Shown here one piece after another: positions 16,450 through 26,293 of a DNA stretch of 64,000 bases; the stretch's first letter is position 1; every line of letters starts with the position of its first letter. The notes beneath the pieces are model-generated. The model saw only the letters and a program-made list of their open reading frames with translations, had not been told where the DNA came from and searched no databases. A program made the position numbers and the translations under genes. The stretch is from Bacteroidales bacterium (GTDB taxonomy: Bacteria > Bacteroidota > Bacteroidia > Bacteroidales > P3). The stretch covers positions 124,001-188,000 of the forward strand of contig JAFZXE010000010.1 of assembly GCA_017616895.1 (NCBI GenBank), written 5' to 3'.

Positions 16450-18846
16450 CTAACGCGCTACGAGTATCTTGGTTGAGGCGTTGAAGTCGTCGCCTTTGGC
16501 ACGGACGAGGTAGGTGCCGGGGATGAGGGATGAGACATCGACGGTGTGGGGCATGCTGGCGTTCTCGACGGATTCGGTGTAGAGCTTGCGTCCGCTTACG
16601 TCAACGATTTCGTACTGCACGCTTTTCTCGTACAGCGTCACCATAAGGGTGACGGTGGTGACGGCGGGGTTGGGATAGCATTTCAGCGTGGCTGTGGTCT
16701 CGTTCCACGTAGAGCTTATCACCGTGGAGTCGTTGACCGAGAGTTCGATAAGCGAGGGCTTGTAGTTCTGTGCGGTGGCTGCTATGACGTAGCTGCCGCT
16801 GTCCATAACGCGGCTAAGCGTGAGGGAGGCAACACCGTCGGAGCCGGCTATGGCAGCTGCCAGAAGTGCTGTGTCGGCATCGGTCAACGCAACGTATGAA
16901 TAAGGTGCGGCGGTGATGGTAACGCTGGTGGCGCCGACTCGGAATCCATCGTAGGAGAGCGGCATGTCCTTGGCTTGGGTGAGCCACGGTATGAGCGAGG
17001 GGTCGCCGAAGGCGTGGTAGATACGCCAATAGTAGTTTTTCAGGGATGAGTTGGAACTCTGCACCGCCATGTTGCCATACATGACGAGTGAACCCAGCGT
17101 GGGTGCCCATTCGGAGAAGGCTTCGCCGTGGGTGTGGAAGAGGTGGTCGTAGGCTCCGGTGTTGCTGGAGTTGTACTGCTGGGTCATGTTGGCGCTGATG
17201 GAGCTGCGATAGCCGACGGCCCAATAGACATCCTCGCCCCAGTAGGTGTAGCTTGAGCCTCCGATATAGCCGGCTGCACCGCAGTAGTTGTCGCGACGTA
17301 GGAGCGCCTCGCCGAAGCAGGTGTTGTCGTCGAACTTGCCCGACTGGCAGCAGTTGCCTACCATGATGCCCAACCTCTTGCTGTTGTTGAGGCTCGACAC
17401 CTGGCTGTTGTTGAACTCGGGCGTCGCCCAGCAGTTGGAGCCGCCGTGGGCGGAATAGTTCATCCATCCCGCTCCGCGGACATATAAGCTACGGATTTCG
17501 GTGTCGAAGGAGTTGCTCTTGACCGTCACATTGGTGGCGTTCATGTTGATGGAGGTGTTGTTCTTATACTCTACGACGTAGCCGTACTTGTAGAAGTCGC
17601 CGCCGCCGATTTGAGACTTGCTGTCGCCGTTGACGTATAACTTGGCGGCATAGTCCATAGTGGGGTCGGCATGGGTGTAGCCGTGGTCGCCCGTGTTGCC
17701 GCCATCGACTCCGGCTATGAGTAGGGCCCTATCGAGATAGGTCGGGTCGGGAAACTCGTAACGCTCGTAGAGGAGTGTTTTCTCTATCTGCGGGGTGAGC
17801 TGGGTGATGGTCTGAGCCGAGAAACGTCCGTAGTAGCAGTCGGGTATGTTGTCGCCCGATGTCCAGAGTGCGTAGTCGAGGTCGGAGACGAAGGATTCGC
17901 CGTCGTCGGAATAGGTCTTGGCGGGCAACTGCGCCACATCGCCTACGAGGAGCAAGAAGGTGGGTGCGGGACGGTCAGCGGTGGCACCTGTGTATTGCTG
18001 ACGGATGTAGTTGCGGATGGAGGTCTGGGTGCTTCCCACCGCAGCGTCGTCGGTATAGACGACATCAACCAGGAAGCCTGTGCGGCGTTTCCAGTTGACG
18101 AACTCGTCGAGCTTGCCTCGGAACAACGAGTAAGACACTATAAGGTAACGTATAGGGGCGTTGAGGGTGATGGCTTTGGAGTTGTCGAGGGTGTTGATGG
18201 TTTTGGCACCGCTCGAGAAGGCCGGCGAGTAGTGGAGTCGCTTCATGGCTTTGGTGCCTGCGACATCGGGGTTGACATAGGTCAGCACGACCTCGACCTG
18301 GGTATAAACCAGGAACTGGTTGGTGACGGGATTGTACTGAACCGGCGAGAAGACCACCTCGGCGAGGTTGCGGTCGCGCGCCACACCCACATGGGCTGTT
18401 GTGACGGGGGCAAGTCCGAAGAATGTGTCGGAGGTATATGCCTTGCTGTTGAGGGCAAGGGTGTTGGAGTTGCGCGATGCGGTCTTGCAGAGGGAGGGCT
18501 GGACGGGAGCCACCTTGTGGGTGACGCCGAGGCTGTCGCCATCGAGGACGACGTGGCTCTCGCTGACGACCTGCACCCTGATGCCGTCGCAGAGGGGTGC
18601 CTCAATCATGTAGCGCATGGTTGGAAGCGACGGGGAGCCGATTTCGGAGGACTGGCCAAAGCCGTCGATTGTCACAAGTGAGAAAGGGCTGCCGAAAAGG
18701 GACACCTCGCCGACACTAAGTTTTTCGGGTGCCGAGAACGAGAGTTCGAGACGCTCGTAACTGGACATCTTCACTTCGCAGCTACCCTGCGCAAAACCAT
18801 AAACGGACAACAGTAGCAGCGCTACCGACAACAACCCTTTTTTCAT
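16450..18846 (-). CDS. gingipain-like C25 cysteine peptidase with T9SS sorting domain (paralogue 2)
   Basis: This 798-residue protein is closely related to paralogue 3 in the first 300 residues (shared DGFGQSSEIGSPSLPTMR-like and YNPVTNQF blocks). The signal peptide ends near YGFAQ (20). The C25 domain has His467 in YSAHGG and Cys500 in GNCCQ, with CFGEALLR following. The C-terminal sorting domain begins at CYPNPA (723-728) and ends STKILVAR. Where the other two have AHGDW, this copy reads AHGGSNCW, so its specificity pocket may differ. It starts 40 bases after the paralogue 3 stop and is probably cotranscribed with it. Confidence 0.93.
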   Translation of the reverse strand: MKKGLLSVALLLLSVYGFAQGSCEVKMSSYERLELSFSAPEKLSVGEVSLFGSPFSLVTIDGFGQSSEIGSPSLPTMRYMIEAPLCDGIRVQVVSESHVVLDGDSLGVTHKVAPVQPSLCKTASRNSNTLALNSKAYTSDTFFGLAPVTTAHVGVARDRNLAEVVFSPVQYNPVTNQFLVYTQVEVVLTYVNPDVAGTKAMKRLHYSPAFSSGAKTINTLDNSKAITLNAPIRYLIVSYSLFRGKLDEFVNWKRRTGFLVDVVYTDDAAVGSTQTSIRNYIRQQYTGATADRPAPTFLLLVGDVAQLPAKTYSDDGESFVSDLDYALWTSGDNIPDCYYGRFSAQTITQLTPQIEKTLLYERYEFPDPTYLDRALLIAGVDGGNTGDHGYTHADPTMDYAAKLYVNGDSKSQIGGGDFYKYGYVVEYKNNTSINMNATNVTVKSNSFDTEIRSLYVRGAGWMNYSAHGGSNCWATPEFNNSQVSSLNNSKRLGIMVGNCCQSGKFDDNTCFGEALLRRDNYCGAAGYIGGSSYTYWGEDVYWAVGYRSSISANMTQQYNSSNTGAYDHLFHTHGEAFSEWAPTLGSLVMYGNMAVQSSNSSLKNYYWRIYHAFGDPSLIPWLTQAKDMPLSYDGFRVGATSVTITAAPYSYVALTDADTALLAAAIAGSDGVASLTLSRVMDSGSYVIAATAQNYKPSLIELSVNDSTVISSTWNETTATLKCYPNPAVTTVTLMVTLYEKSVQYEIVDVSGRKLYTESVENASMPHTVDVSSLIPGTYLVRAKGDDFNASTKILVAR

Positions 18847-18886
18847 TGCTTGATGCTTAATTGTGTAATGTTTGAGTATCGTATTT

Positions 18887-21703
18887 TTACTTCTTGACCA
18901 CCTTCTTCACGGTCACTGTGTCGCCGGCAAAGACGCGGACGGTGTAGATGCCGTTGTTGAGGGCACTCATGTTGACGGTGCCGCCGGAGGTCTGGGATAT
19001 GACAACACGGCCCACGACATCGATAACCTCAATTCTATCGAGGCCGTCGAGTTCGACGTGGAGGATGCCGGTAGTCGGGTTGGGATAGAGTTTAATGTTG
19101 AATTCTGAATTTTGAATATCGATGTCGTCGATGCCCTGAACGGGGATGAGTTCGAAGGTAGCCGTGAAGGTGGTGTCGGAGGTGACGGTCATCTGACGGA
19201 GGGCGTCGGTGTTGCCGTCGTTCCAGCTCACAAAGCGGTAGCCTTCAAGCGGGTTGGCGGCAATGGTGATGGTGCTGTTCTCAAGATACTGGCCAGAGCC
19301 GCTGGCGGAACCCATCTGCTCGTTGTTTGAGAGGACGGTGACGGTGTAGTAGGTATCGTCGGGGTCGTTGGCCTCGAAATAGGCGGTGAAGGTGGAGTCG
19401 GCGGTGACAACCACGGAACGGGTGGCGTTGAGGTCGTTGTCGTTCCAACGGACGAAGTGGTAGCCGGCGTTGGAGCTGGCGGAGATGACAGCGGTGGAGT
19501 TCTCGTTATATAAGCCGCTACCGTGGACGCTGCCCATAGCCTCATCGTCGGAGAGGACGGTGATGGTGTAGGTCACATTGACCACATCGACGTTGACAAG
19601 GGCTGTCTTGTAGTTCTGAGCGGAAGCCGCTATGACATAGCTTCCGACGGGAAGCGGCTGGGCACATACGATGGTTGCCTCGCCGTTTTCATCGGCAAAG
19701 GCGGCTCCGTAGAGGGTGTAATCCTCGTCGGTGAGAGCCACGTAGGCGTAGGGCACGCAGGTGACGGTGACGGTGGTGGAACCGTTGAAGACTCCGTCGT
19801 AGGTGAGAGGCATATCGTCAGCCTGAGTGAGCCAAGGCATCATAGAGGGGTCGCCGAAGGTGTGGTAGATTTCCCAGTAGTAGAGTTTGTCGGCGGTCTC
19901 GGAATTTGACGTCTCGACGGCCATGTTGCCGTTGAACATCATGGAGCCCAGAGTGACGGCCCAGAGTGAGTGGTCCTCGCCGTGGGTGTGGAAAAGACGG
20001 TCGTAGAGACCGAGATTGTCGGCCATATACTGATGATTCATATTGGCGCTAATCGAAGAGCGGAAACCGATACCCCAATAGAAGTCCTGATTCCAGTAGG
20101 TGGAGTTGCTGGCTCCGATATATGCAGCCGCGCCACAGTTGTTGTCCTTACGCATCAGGGCTTCGCCGAAACAGGTGGTCTCGTCGAACTTGCCCGAGAG
20201 GCAGCAGTTGCCTATCATGATGCCGCATTTGTCTTTGTTGGTCATCTGTGCAACCTGGGAGACAGTGAGCTCAGGCCCGTGCCAACGATCCCAGTCGCCG
20301 TGAGCCGAGTAGTTAATCCAGCCGGCACCCTCGGAGTATTTCGCACGGATAGTGGCGGCTGCCGAAGTAGCGTTGGAACTCACAGTGACATTGGTGGCAT
20401 TGGGGTTGATGGAGGTGTTGTTCTTGTATTCATACACGTTGGCGTAGCCATAGTCGCCGTTGACGTAAAACTTTGCTATATAGTCCATTGTCGGGTCGCA
20501 CACTTTATATCCGTTGTCGCCACTACGCCCTTGGTCCTGACCGGCCACGAGAACCGCCACATCGAGGAACGACGGGTCGGAGAACTCGTAGCGTTCATAA
20601 AGGAGGATTTTATCGAGCTGCGGGGTGAGCTGATCAACCGTTTGAGCCGACAGGCGGCCATAGTAGCAGTCGGGGATGTTGTCGCCGTCGGTCCAGCAGG
20701 AATAGTAGAGGTCGGAAGCCTGGATTGTTGTGTCCTGGAAAAAGCCCCAATAATCGACAATATCAATTTTCATAGTAGTGGGCATCTGCTCCTTATCACC
20801 GACAAACAGGACAAAGGTAGGAGCCGGATTCTCGGCGGTTGCCTCGGTGTATTGGCGTTTGATATAGGCTTTGATGCTTTCGAGCGAGTCGCCGACCTCG
20901 GTATTGTCGGTATAGACCTCGTCAACGATGAAACCGGTACGTTTCTTCCAGTTGACAAACTCGTCGAGTTCGCCACGGAACATGGGGTTGGCGACGATAA
21001 GATAACGTATGGGGGCAGAAACCGTGGGGTTCTTGGCGCTGCCGAGAGAGTTGATAGTATTGATGCCGTTGCCGAAAGCGGGTGAATAGTAGCGACGCTT
21101 CATAGCTTTGGTGCCTTCGACGTCGGCGTTCTCGTAGGTAAGCACAGCCTCGACCTGGGTGTAGATGATGAACTGGTTGGTGACGGGGTTGTACTGAACC
21201 GGCGAGAAGACCACCTCGGCGAGGTTGCGGTCGCGTGCAACACCAACTTTTTCCGTAGTGACCACGTCGATACCATAGAAGGCGTCGGCATTGTATATTT
21301 CATCACGAAGGAACAGCATGTCGTGGTTGCGGCTTGCGGTCTTGCACTCAGACGGCTGGGCAGGCGCAATCCTGTGTGTAACGCCGATGTTTCCACCGTC
21401 GATCACGATGTGGTTTTCGCTTGCGATGCGTACCGAGATGCCGCTACAAAGAGGAGCCTCAATCAAGCAACGCATGGTGGGCAGCGACGGACATCCCAAC
21501 ACGGACGACTGGCCGAAACCATCCATTGTAACCATCGAGAAGTCGCCACCTTTGACGGTGACGTTCTCAACATTCAAAGTAGCCGGAGCCTTGAACGAGA
21601 GCTCAAGACGGTGGTAGTCGGATGATTTGACATCATAACCCGACTGTGCGTAGGCACAGAGTCCCAAGAAAAGAACTGCTAATGACAATAAAATCTTTTT
21701 CAT
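18887..21703 (-). CDS. gingipain-like C25 cysteine peptidase with two InlB-type repeats and T9SS sorting domain (paralogue 3)
   Basis: This 938-residue protein has a signal peptide ending AYAQ (20), a propeptide-like region, and a C25 domain with His468 in YSAHGD and Cys501 in GNCCL followed by CFGEALMR. Between the peptidase and the sorting domain it adds two repeats of about 70 residues (YTITVLSDDEAMGSVHGSG... and YTVTVLSNNEQMGSASGSG...) like the divergent InlB B-repeat/bacterial repeat fold. These explain its extra 140 residues. The linker before LYPNPTTG reads IDIQNSEFNIK, encoded by a heptamer-like sequence. It starts 11 bases after the RluA gene and may be read from that operon. Confidence 0.93.
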   Translation of the reverse strand: MKKILLSLAVLFLGLCAYAQSGYDVKSSDYHRLELSFKAPATLNVENVTVKGGDFSMVTMDGFGQSSVLGCPSLPTMRCLIEAPLCSGISVRIASENHIVIDGGNIGVTHRIAPAQPSECKTASRNHDMLFLRDEIYNADAFYGIDVVTTEKVGVARDRNLAEVVFSPVQYNPVTNQFIIYTQVEAVLTYENADVEGTKAMKRRYYSPAFGNGINTINSLGSAKNPTVSAPIRYLIVANPMFRGELDEFVNWKKRTGFIVDEVYTDNTEVGDSLESIKAYIKRQYTEATAENPAPTFVLFVGDKEQMPTTMKIDIVDYWGFFQDTTIQASDLYYSCWTDGDNIPDCYYGRLSAQTVDQLTPQLDKILLYERYEFSDPSFLDVAVLVAGQDQGRSGDNGYKVCDPTMDYIAKFYVNGDYGYANVYEYKNNTSINPNATNVTVSSNATSAAATIRAKYSEGAGWINYSAHGDWDRWHGPELTVSQVAQMTNKDKCGIMIGNCCLSGKFDETTCFGEALMRKDNNCGAAAYIGASNSTYWNQDFYWGIGFRSSISANMNHQYMADNLGLYDRLFHTHGEDHSLWAVTLGSMMFNGNMAVETSNSETADKLYYWEIYHTFGDPSMMPWLTQADDMPLTYDGVFNGSTTVTVTCVPYAYVALTDEDYTLYGAAFADENGEATIVCAQPLPVGSYVIAASAQNYKTALVNVDVVNVTYTITVLSDDEAMGSVHGSGLYNENSTAVISASSNAGYHFVRWNDNDLNATRSVVVTADSTFTAYFEANDPDDTYYTVTVLSNNEQMGSASGSGQYLENSTITIAANPLEGYRFVSWNDGNTDALRQMTVTSDTTFTATFELIPVQGIDDIDIQNSEFNIKLYPNPTTGILHVELDGLDRIEVIDVVGRVVISQTSGGTVNMSALNNGIYTVRVFAGDTVTVKKVVKK
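19100..19122. repeat. heptamer-like sequence inside the peptidase 3 linker
   Basis: The coding strand reads ATATTCAAAATTCAGAATTC-like sequence, units of the TTCAAAA family, translated as IQNSEFNI directly before the sorting domain. Confidence 0.6.
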
Positions 21704-21714
21704 ATTGATATTAT

Positions 21715-22395
21715 TTAATTAATCGTATTGAATGTCATATTCCAAGAGGGTTCGGCCTCGACATTTATCTTTATGTGGCTCACGGGGTGTTCGAAACATA
21801 CACGACGAGAGTGGAGCGAGATGCTGCCGTCGGGGTTGGAGCGAGGAGCTCCGTATTTGAGGTCGCCTTTGATGGGACAGCCGATATTGGCCAGCTGGCA
21901 GCGTATCTGGTGGTGACGGCCAGTGTGGAGGTTGACCTCTATGAGGTAGTAGCCGCCATCTGATTTTCCTATGACCTTATAATCCAAAACAGCTTCCTTT
22001 GCACCTTCTTTAGTACCGTCGGCAACCACAAAACTTTTATTCATCTTCTCGTTACGCACCAGCCAGTTGCGGAGTTCGCCCTCCATGGGCTCGGGGCAGG
22101 TCTTAGAGACAGCCCAATAGGTCTTCTCTATGGCACGTTCTTTCACCAGCGCGTTCATGCGGGAGAGAGCTTTGGAGGTCTTGGCGAATATTACCACGCC
22201 GCTGACCGGGCGGTCGATGCGGTGTACAAGTCCGCAGAAGACATTTCCAGGTTTATGGTCACGCTCTTTTATGTATGCCTTCAATTCGTCAACCAGACAT
22301 GAGTCGCCACTCTTGTCGCCTTGCACAAGTTCACCCGCACGTTTGTTGACGAGCAGCAGGTGGTTGTCCTCATATATGATCTGATCGGCGGTCAT
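21715..22395 (-). CDS. RluA-family pseudouridine synthase
   Basis: This 226-residue protein has the RluA catalytic motif HRIDRPVSG (58-66), with Asp61 as the nucleophile, and the later LHTGRHHQIRCQLA block. It converts specific uridines in rRNA or tRNA to pseudouridine. It has no S4 domain and is short, like the single-domain RluA members, so the exact target is unknown. The start codon directly abuts an 88-base octamer array that separates it from cdsA. Confidence 0.92.
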   Translation of the reverse strand: MTADQIIYEDNHLLLVNKRAGELVQGDKSGDSCLVDELKAYIKERDHKPGNVFCGLVHRIDRPVSGVVIFAKTSKALSRMNALVKERAIEKTYWAVSKTCPEPMEGELRNWLVRNEKMNKSFVVADGTKEGAKEAVLDYKVIGKSDGGYYLIEVNLHTGRHHQIRCQLANIGCPIKGDLKYGAPRSNPDGSISLHSRRVCFEHPVSHIKINVEAEPSWNMTFNTIN

Positions 22396-22483
22396 GTGAA
22401 TTTGTGTAGGTGTGAAGGAGTGTAGGTGTGAAGGTGTGTAGTTGTGAATTTGTGAAGGTGTGTAGTTGTGAATTTGTGAATTA
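22396..22483. repeat. 11-unit octamer array filling the cdsA-rluA gap exactly
   Basis: Eleven 8-base units (GTGAATTT, GTGTAGGT, GTGAAGGA, GTGAAGGT, GTGTAGTT and others) occupy every base between the RluA-gene start codon (22393-22395) and the cdsA stop codon (22484-22486). Confidence 0.93.
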
Positions 22484-23368
22484 TTAGGCTATGCTTCCGA
22501 TAATGAAATACAGCAATAGTGCGGCAAAGGGCATTAGTATAAGTAAACTGTCGAAGCGGTCGAGGAATCCACCGTGACCAGGGAGGAACTTGCCCGAATC
22601 CTTTAATCCAGCCGAGCGCTTGTACATCGACTCGACCAGGTCGCCCAATGTTCCAATCACACCGCACAACACTCCGAGTATTGCGCCACCATACCAATCC
22701 AACATTTTGAACATCGGCAACAGCGTAGCCAATCCCCCAACCAATGCCGCACATAAGACACCTATGACGGTGCCTTCCCACGACTTGCCCGGAGAGAGGC
22801 GCTCCCACATCTTGTGTTTACCTATCAGCGAACCAGACATATATGCACAAGCATCGTTTACCCACACCAACGCCACAACCATAAACAGCAAATTGGTTTG
22901 CGTCATCTGCGCTAACTGCATCAAACCAAGAGGTATTCCGATATAGAAAACCGGAACAAATGTATAGGAGATGTCGCCAAAAGGATTGTTGCTTTTACGC
23001 CAAAGCTGTATGATTGCCGTGAGCGGCAACCCCAGCAGGAGCAAAATCAGTACGGCAATCACTGCAATATCCAACGTGTCGTTCAAGACGCCGTGTCCTC
23101 CGATGGAATACATATATCCCAAATCGAGAAAACTCAAAATCACGAGCAACGACGCAAGATATCCCATCCACTCAAGAGGACGGGTACCTTTGAGCTTGCT
23201 TATCTTGTAGAATTCCCGTGTGCATCCTATCGCCACGAGAAACAGAAATGCAACAAACACAAGCGCTCCTACCAGATTGTCGCCGAAAATCCTTCCGCTG
23301 AACATTGTCCCGAGGAACAATGCTACGTAAACTACAGAGCTGGCTGTGCGTATCCAGAATTTCTTCAT
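22484..23368 (-). CDS. cdsA: phosphatidate cytidylyltransferase
   Basis: This 294-residue polytopic membrane protein makes CDP-diacylglycerol from phosphatidic acid and CTP at the inner membrane. The CdsA signature is near the C-terminus: SMYKRSAGLKDSGK followed by PGHGGFLDRFDS. About seven or eight hydrophobic segments are visible. Its ATG overlaps the ftsH stop (ATGA), so the two are coupled. The ftsH-cdsA order is common in Bacteroidetes. Confidence 0.95.
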   Translation of the reverse strand: MKKFWIRTASSVVYVALFLGTMFSGRIFGDNLVGALVFVAFLFLVAIGCTREFYKISKLKGTRPLEWMGYLASLLVILSFLDLGYMYSIGGHGVLNDTLDIAVIAVLILLLLGLPLTAIIQLWRKSNNPFGDISYTFVPVFYIGIPLGLMQLAQMTQTNLLFMVVALVWVNDACAYMSGSLIGKHKMWERLSPGKSWEGTVIGVLCAALVGGLATLLPMFKMLDWYGGAILGVLCGVIGTLGDLVESMYKRSAGLKDSGKFLPGHGGFLDRFDSLLILMPFAALLLYFIIGSIA

Positions 23369-25455
23369 TGCTGTGAGGTTGGATTGTTTTCGGAGTTTTC
23401 TGATTGTTCAGAGTTATCAGAGGGTTCTGATTGTTCGGTGGTTTCTGCTATCACAGAGGGTTCGGGATTTTCAATTTGTTTAGGTTCCTCATCCCACGGG
23501 CGTTTACCGTAGATGCGTTCCAGGTCTTCGCGGAAGAGCACCTCTTTGTCGAAGAGCTGACCAGCGAGCTGGTCGAGTTGGTCGCGGTGTTCGATGATGA
23601 GACGTTTGGCAGTACTGTAAGCCTCCTCGACTATGCGGCGCACCTCGGCGTCGATCTTCTCGGCGGTCTTCTCGCTGAACGGTTTGGTGAAGCCGAAGTC
23701 GTTCTGTCCGCTGGCGTCATAGTAGCTTATGTTGCCGAGTTCGGGGCTCATGCCGTAATATACCACCATCGACTGAACCATCTTGGTTGCACGCTCCATA
23801 TCGTTGAGAGCGCCAGTGCTTATCTTGCCGAACACCACATCCTCGGCAGCGCGGCCAGCCATAAGCGAAGTAAGTTCGTCGAACATCTGCTCGTAGGTGG
23901 TTATCTGACGTTCCTCCGGCAGGTACCATGCGGCACCGAGAGCACGACCACGCGGCACGATGGTTACCTTCACCAACGGCGACGCCCAACGTGACAGCCA
24001 GCTGACGGAAGCATGGCCCGACTCGTGGTAGGCGATGGTACGTTTCTCGTTCTCGGTGAGGACCTTGGTGCGTTTCTCAAGTCCGCCGACTATACGGTCA
24101 ACAGCATCGAGGAAGTCCTGTTTCTCGATAATCTTCTTATTCTTGCGAGCAGCGCAGAGAGCAGCCTCGTTGCAGACGTTGGCGATGTCGGCACCCGAAA
24201 AGCCTGGTGTCTGCTTGGCGAGGAACTCGCGGTCAACATAGCCCTCGGCATCCTTATCTTTGCAGAGTTTCAATCCTTTCATGTGGACCTCGAAGATAGC
24301 CTTGCGTTCTTCGATATCGGGCAGCTCGACATATATCTGACGGTCGAAACGACCAGCGCGCAGAAGAGCTTTGTCGAGTACGTCGGCACGGTTGGTGGCG
24401 GCCAGCACGATGACGTTGGTACCGCTGCTGAAGCCGTCCATCTCGGTGAGAAGTTGGTTGAGCGTGTTCTCACGTTCGTCGTTTGCGTTGCTCAATCCGC
24501 TATGACCGCGGGCGCGACCCACAGCGTCGATCTCGTCGATGAATATGATGCAAGGAGCTTTCTTTTTAGCCTCCTCGAAGAGGTCTCGGACACGCGAAGC
24601 GCCGACTCCGACGAACATCTCGACGAAGTCGCTTCCCGACATAGAGAAGAACGGCACGTTGGCTTCGCCAGCCACAGCTTTGGCGAGAAGAGTCTTTCCC
24701 GTACCCGGAGGGCCTACAAGCAGCACACCCTTGGGTATCTTACCGCCGAGGTCGGTATAGCGTTTAGGATTCTTCAAGAAATCGACTACCTCGACCACTT
24801 CCTCCTTAGCGCCAGCAAGGCCAGCCACATCCTTGAAGGTGACGTTGGTCTTGAGGTTCTTGCCATCGTACATCTTGGCTTTTGAGCGACCGACGCCGAA
24901 TATACCGCCACCGCCGCCCATCTGGCGAGTGGTGACACGAGTCATGATGTAGAAGAAGAGAATCAACATCAGCAGCGGGCCGAACAGCACGAGGATATCC
25001 TTCCAGGCGTTCTTACGTTTCTCAATCTGATAGGAGATATGCGCCCCGTCGAGTTTCTCCTCGACGCCAGAGAGTTCTTTGTCGAAATGTTCAAGATTGC
25101 CGATGTTGTATTTGTAGAACATGTTTTCGGGCTTGGCTTTGCCGAATATCGGCGCCGCACCCTTCAAGTCCTTGTATTTGGTTTCAACCAGCTCGTCTTT
25201 GATATGGATTTCCGCAAACTCCTGGTTGACCACCACAATCTTGTCGTAGTCGTGGTTGAGCAGTATCGGCTCGAACTCTTCCCAAGTCAGTTCTTTCGAT
25301 GCAGAGTTTTTCTCGGTCGGGAAAAGCAGATAGCCCAAACCTAGTATCACGATACCGTAGATGACATAGAGCATCACATTCTTACCCGACTTCTTGGGCT
25401 GCTGTCCTTGCGGGTTTTGCTGCTTGTTGCCGTTATTTGTATTTTGATCGCTCAT
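23365..25455 (-). CDS. ftsH: ATP-dependent zinc metalloprotease FtsH
   Basis: This 696-residue protein starts at ATG 25455, preceded by GAAAGAAGAA; the longer frame begins with TTG. It has two membrane segments (about 27-46 and 154-172) around a periplasmic domain, an AAA domain with Walker A GPPGTGKT (248-255) and FIDEIDAVG, and a zinc protease site HESGH (477-481). The C-terminus is a low-complexity tail rich in Glu, Ser, Asn and Gln ([18 protein letters not shown]...). FtsH degrades misfolded membrane proteins and regulatory substrates. It is in the rsfS-ftsH-cdsA order typical of the phylum. Confidence 0.97.
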   Translation of the reverse strand: MSDQNTNNGNKQQNPQGQQPKKSGKNVMLYVIYGIVILGLGYLLFPTEKNSASKELTWEEFEPILLNHDYDKIVVVNQEFAEIHIKDELVETKYKDLKGAAPIFGKAKPENMFYKYNIGNLEHFDKELSGVEEKLDGAHISYQIEKRKNAWKDILVLFGPLLMLILFFYIMTRVTTRQMGGGGGIFGVGRSKAKMYDGKNLKTNVTFKDVAGLAGAKEEVVEVVDFLKNPKRYTDLGGKIPKGVLLVGPPGTGKTLLAKAVAGEANVPFFSMSGSDFVEMFVGVGASRVRDLFEEAKKKAPCIIFIDEIDAVGRARGHSGLSNANDERENTLNQLLTEMDGFSSGTNVIVLAATNRADVLDKALLRAGRFDRQIYVELPDIEERKAIFEVHMKGLKLCKDKDAEGYVDREFLAKQTPGFSGADIANVCNEAALCAARKNKKIIEKQDFLDAVDRIVGGLEKRTKVLTENEKRTIAYHESGHASVSWLSRWASPLVKVTIVPRGRALGAAWYLPEERQITTYEQMFDELTSLMAGRAAEDVVFGKISTGALNDMERATKMVQSMVVYYGMSPELGNISYYDASGQNDFGFTKPFSEKTAEKIDAEVRRIVEEAYSTAKRLIIEHRDQLDQLAGQLFDKEVLFREDLERIYGKRPWDEEPKQIENPEPSVIAETTEQSEPSDNSEQSENSENNPTSQQ

Positions 25456-25463
25456 TTCTTCTT

Positions 25464-25844
25464 TCAATTTTCAACTTTTAATTCGTTACCATCTGCCCAG
25501 AGCTGTTCGAGACGGTAGTAGTCGCGTTTCTCTTTCTGGAAGATATGCACCACCACGTCGAAGTAGTCCATCAGAATCCACTCGGCGTTGTTGTATCCCT
25601 CAACTTTTGAGGGATTCTGTCCGAACATCTTCTTCACCGCCTCGTGGACAGCGTCACACAGGGCCGACACATGCGATGGCACATTACCAGATGCTATCAC
25701 AAAAAACCGTGCTGGAGCCGACTGTAGGTCACGTAGGTCGAGTATCTTCACATCCATGCCTTTCTTGTCACCAAGAGCCTTGGCAGCCACTCGTGCCAGC
25801 ATCTCGGCTTCGCTCTTCTGAGTATTCTTATCCATTGTTCTCAT
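25464..25844 (-). CDS. rsfS: ribosomal silencing factor RsfS
   Basis: This 126-residue Iojap-family protein binds uL14 on the 50S subunit and blocks subunit joining under starvation. Family marks are the ILDLRDL segment, FFVIASG and the C-terminal WILMDYFDVVVHIFQKEKRDYYRLEQLW. The gene begins directly after the tsaE stop, with no spacer. The ATG at 25835 (MDKNTQ) is an alternative start. Its last residues, NELKVEN, are encoded by a heptamer-like tail (TTGAAAA) that continues to the ftsH start. Confidence 0.95.
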   Translation of the reverse strand: MRTMDKNTQKSEAEMLARVAAKALGDKKGMDVKILDLRDLQSAPARFFVIASGNVPSHVSALCDAVHEAVKKMFGQNPSKVEGYNNAEWILMDYFDVVVHIFQKEKRDYYRLEQLWADGNELKVEN

Positions 25845-26285
25845 CTATTTGTCAGTTATCAGTTGTGCGCTCAAGGTGCGAACGCCATTGGTTTCAGTTA
25901 TTTCAACCCTCACATAGCGTTCGGGCAAGAGAGGTTCGATCTTCTCTGTCCACTCGGTGAAGCAGTAGTCGCCCGAATAGAAATACTCCTCATAGCCGAT
26001 GTCGTAAGCCTCGTCGAGGTTCTTCAGACGGTAGAAGTCGAAGTGGTAGATGGGGTCGCCATCAGCAGTCGAGTATTGGTTGATGATGGCGAAGGTGGGG
26101 CTGCAGACGTTGTCGGTGGAGCCCAACGAAGCGCACATCTCTTTGATGAGGGTGGTCTTGCCGACGCCCATGCTTCCGAAGAAGGCGAAGAAGCGATCTT
26201 GAGGGAAGGCGTCGAACAAGCCGCGAGCGACGTCGCAGAGCTGCGACACGCTGTCGAATGTAGTGTTATAAACCGAGTTTTTCAA
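25845..26285 (-). CDS. tsaE: tRNA threonylcarbamoyladenosine biosynthesis ATPase TsaE
   Basis: This 146-residue P-loop ATPase is needed with TsaB and TsaD for t6A37 modification of ANN-decoding tRNAs. Walker A is GSMGVGKT (37-44), followed by SPTFAIINQY, HFDFYRL and YFYSGDYCFTEWTEKI, all typical of TsaE. The only usable start is TTG at 26285 (TTGAAAAAC), because an in-frame TGA lies two codons upstream and no ATG precedes the core. The gene is packed eight bases after DUF4293. Confidence 0.95.
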   Translation of the reverse strand: MKNSVYNTTFDSVSQLCDVARGLFDAFPQDRFFAFFGSMGVGKTTLIKEMCASLGSTDNVCSPTFAIINQYSTADGDPIYHFDFYRLKNLDEAYDIGYEEYFYSGDYCFTEWTEKIEPLLPERYVRVEITETNGVRTLSAQLITDK

Positions 26286-26293
26286 TATTCAAG

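Noticed and set aside
22396-22483. Possible CRISPR-like array
   Set aside because: Units are contiguous with no unique spacers and no cas genes are in the window; the same holds for the other arrays.
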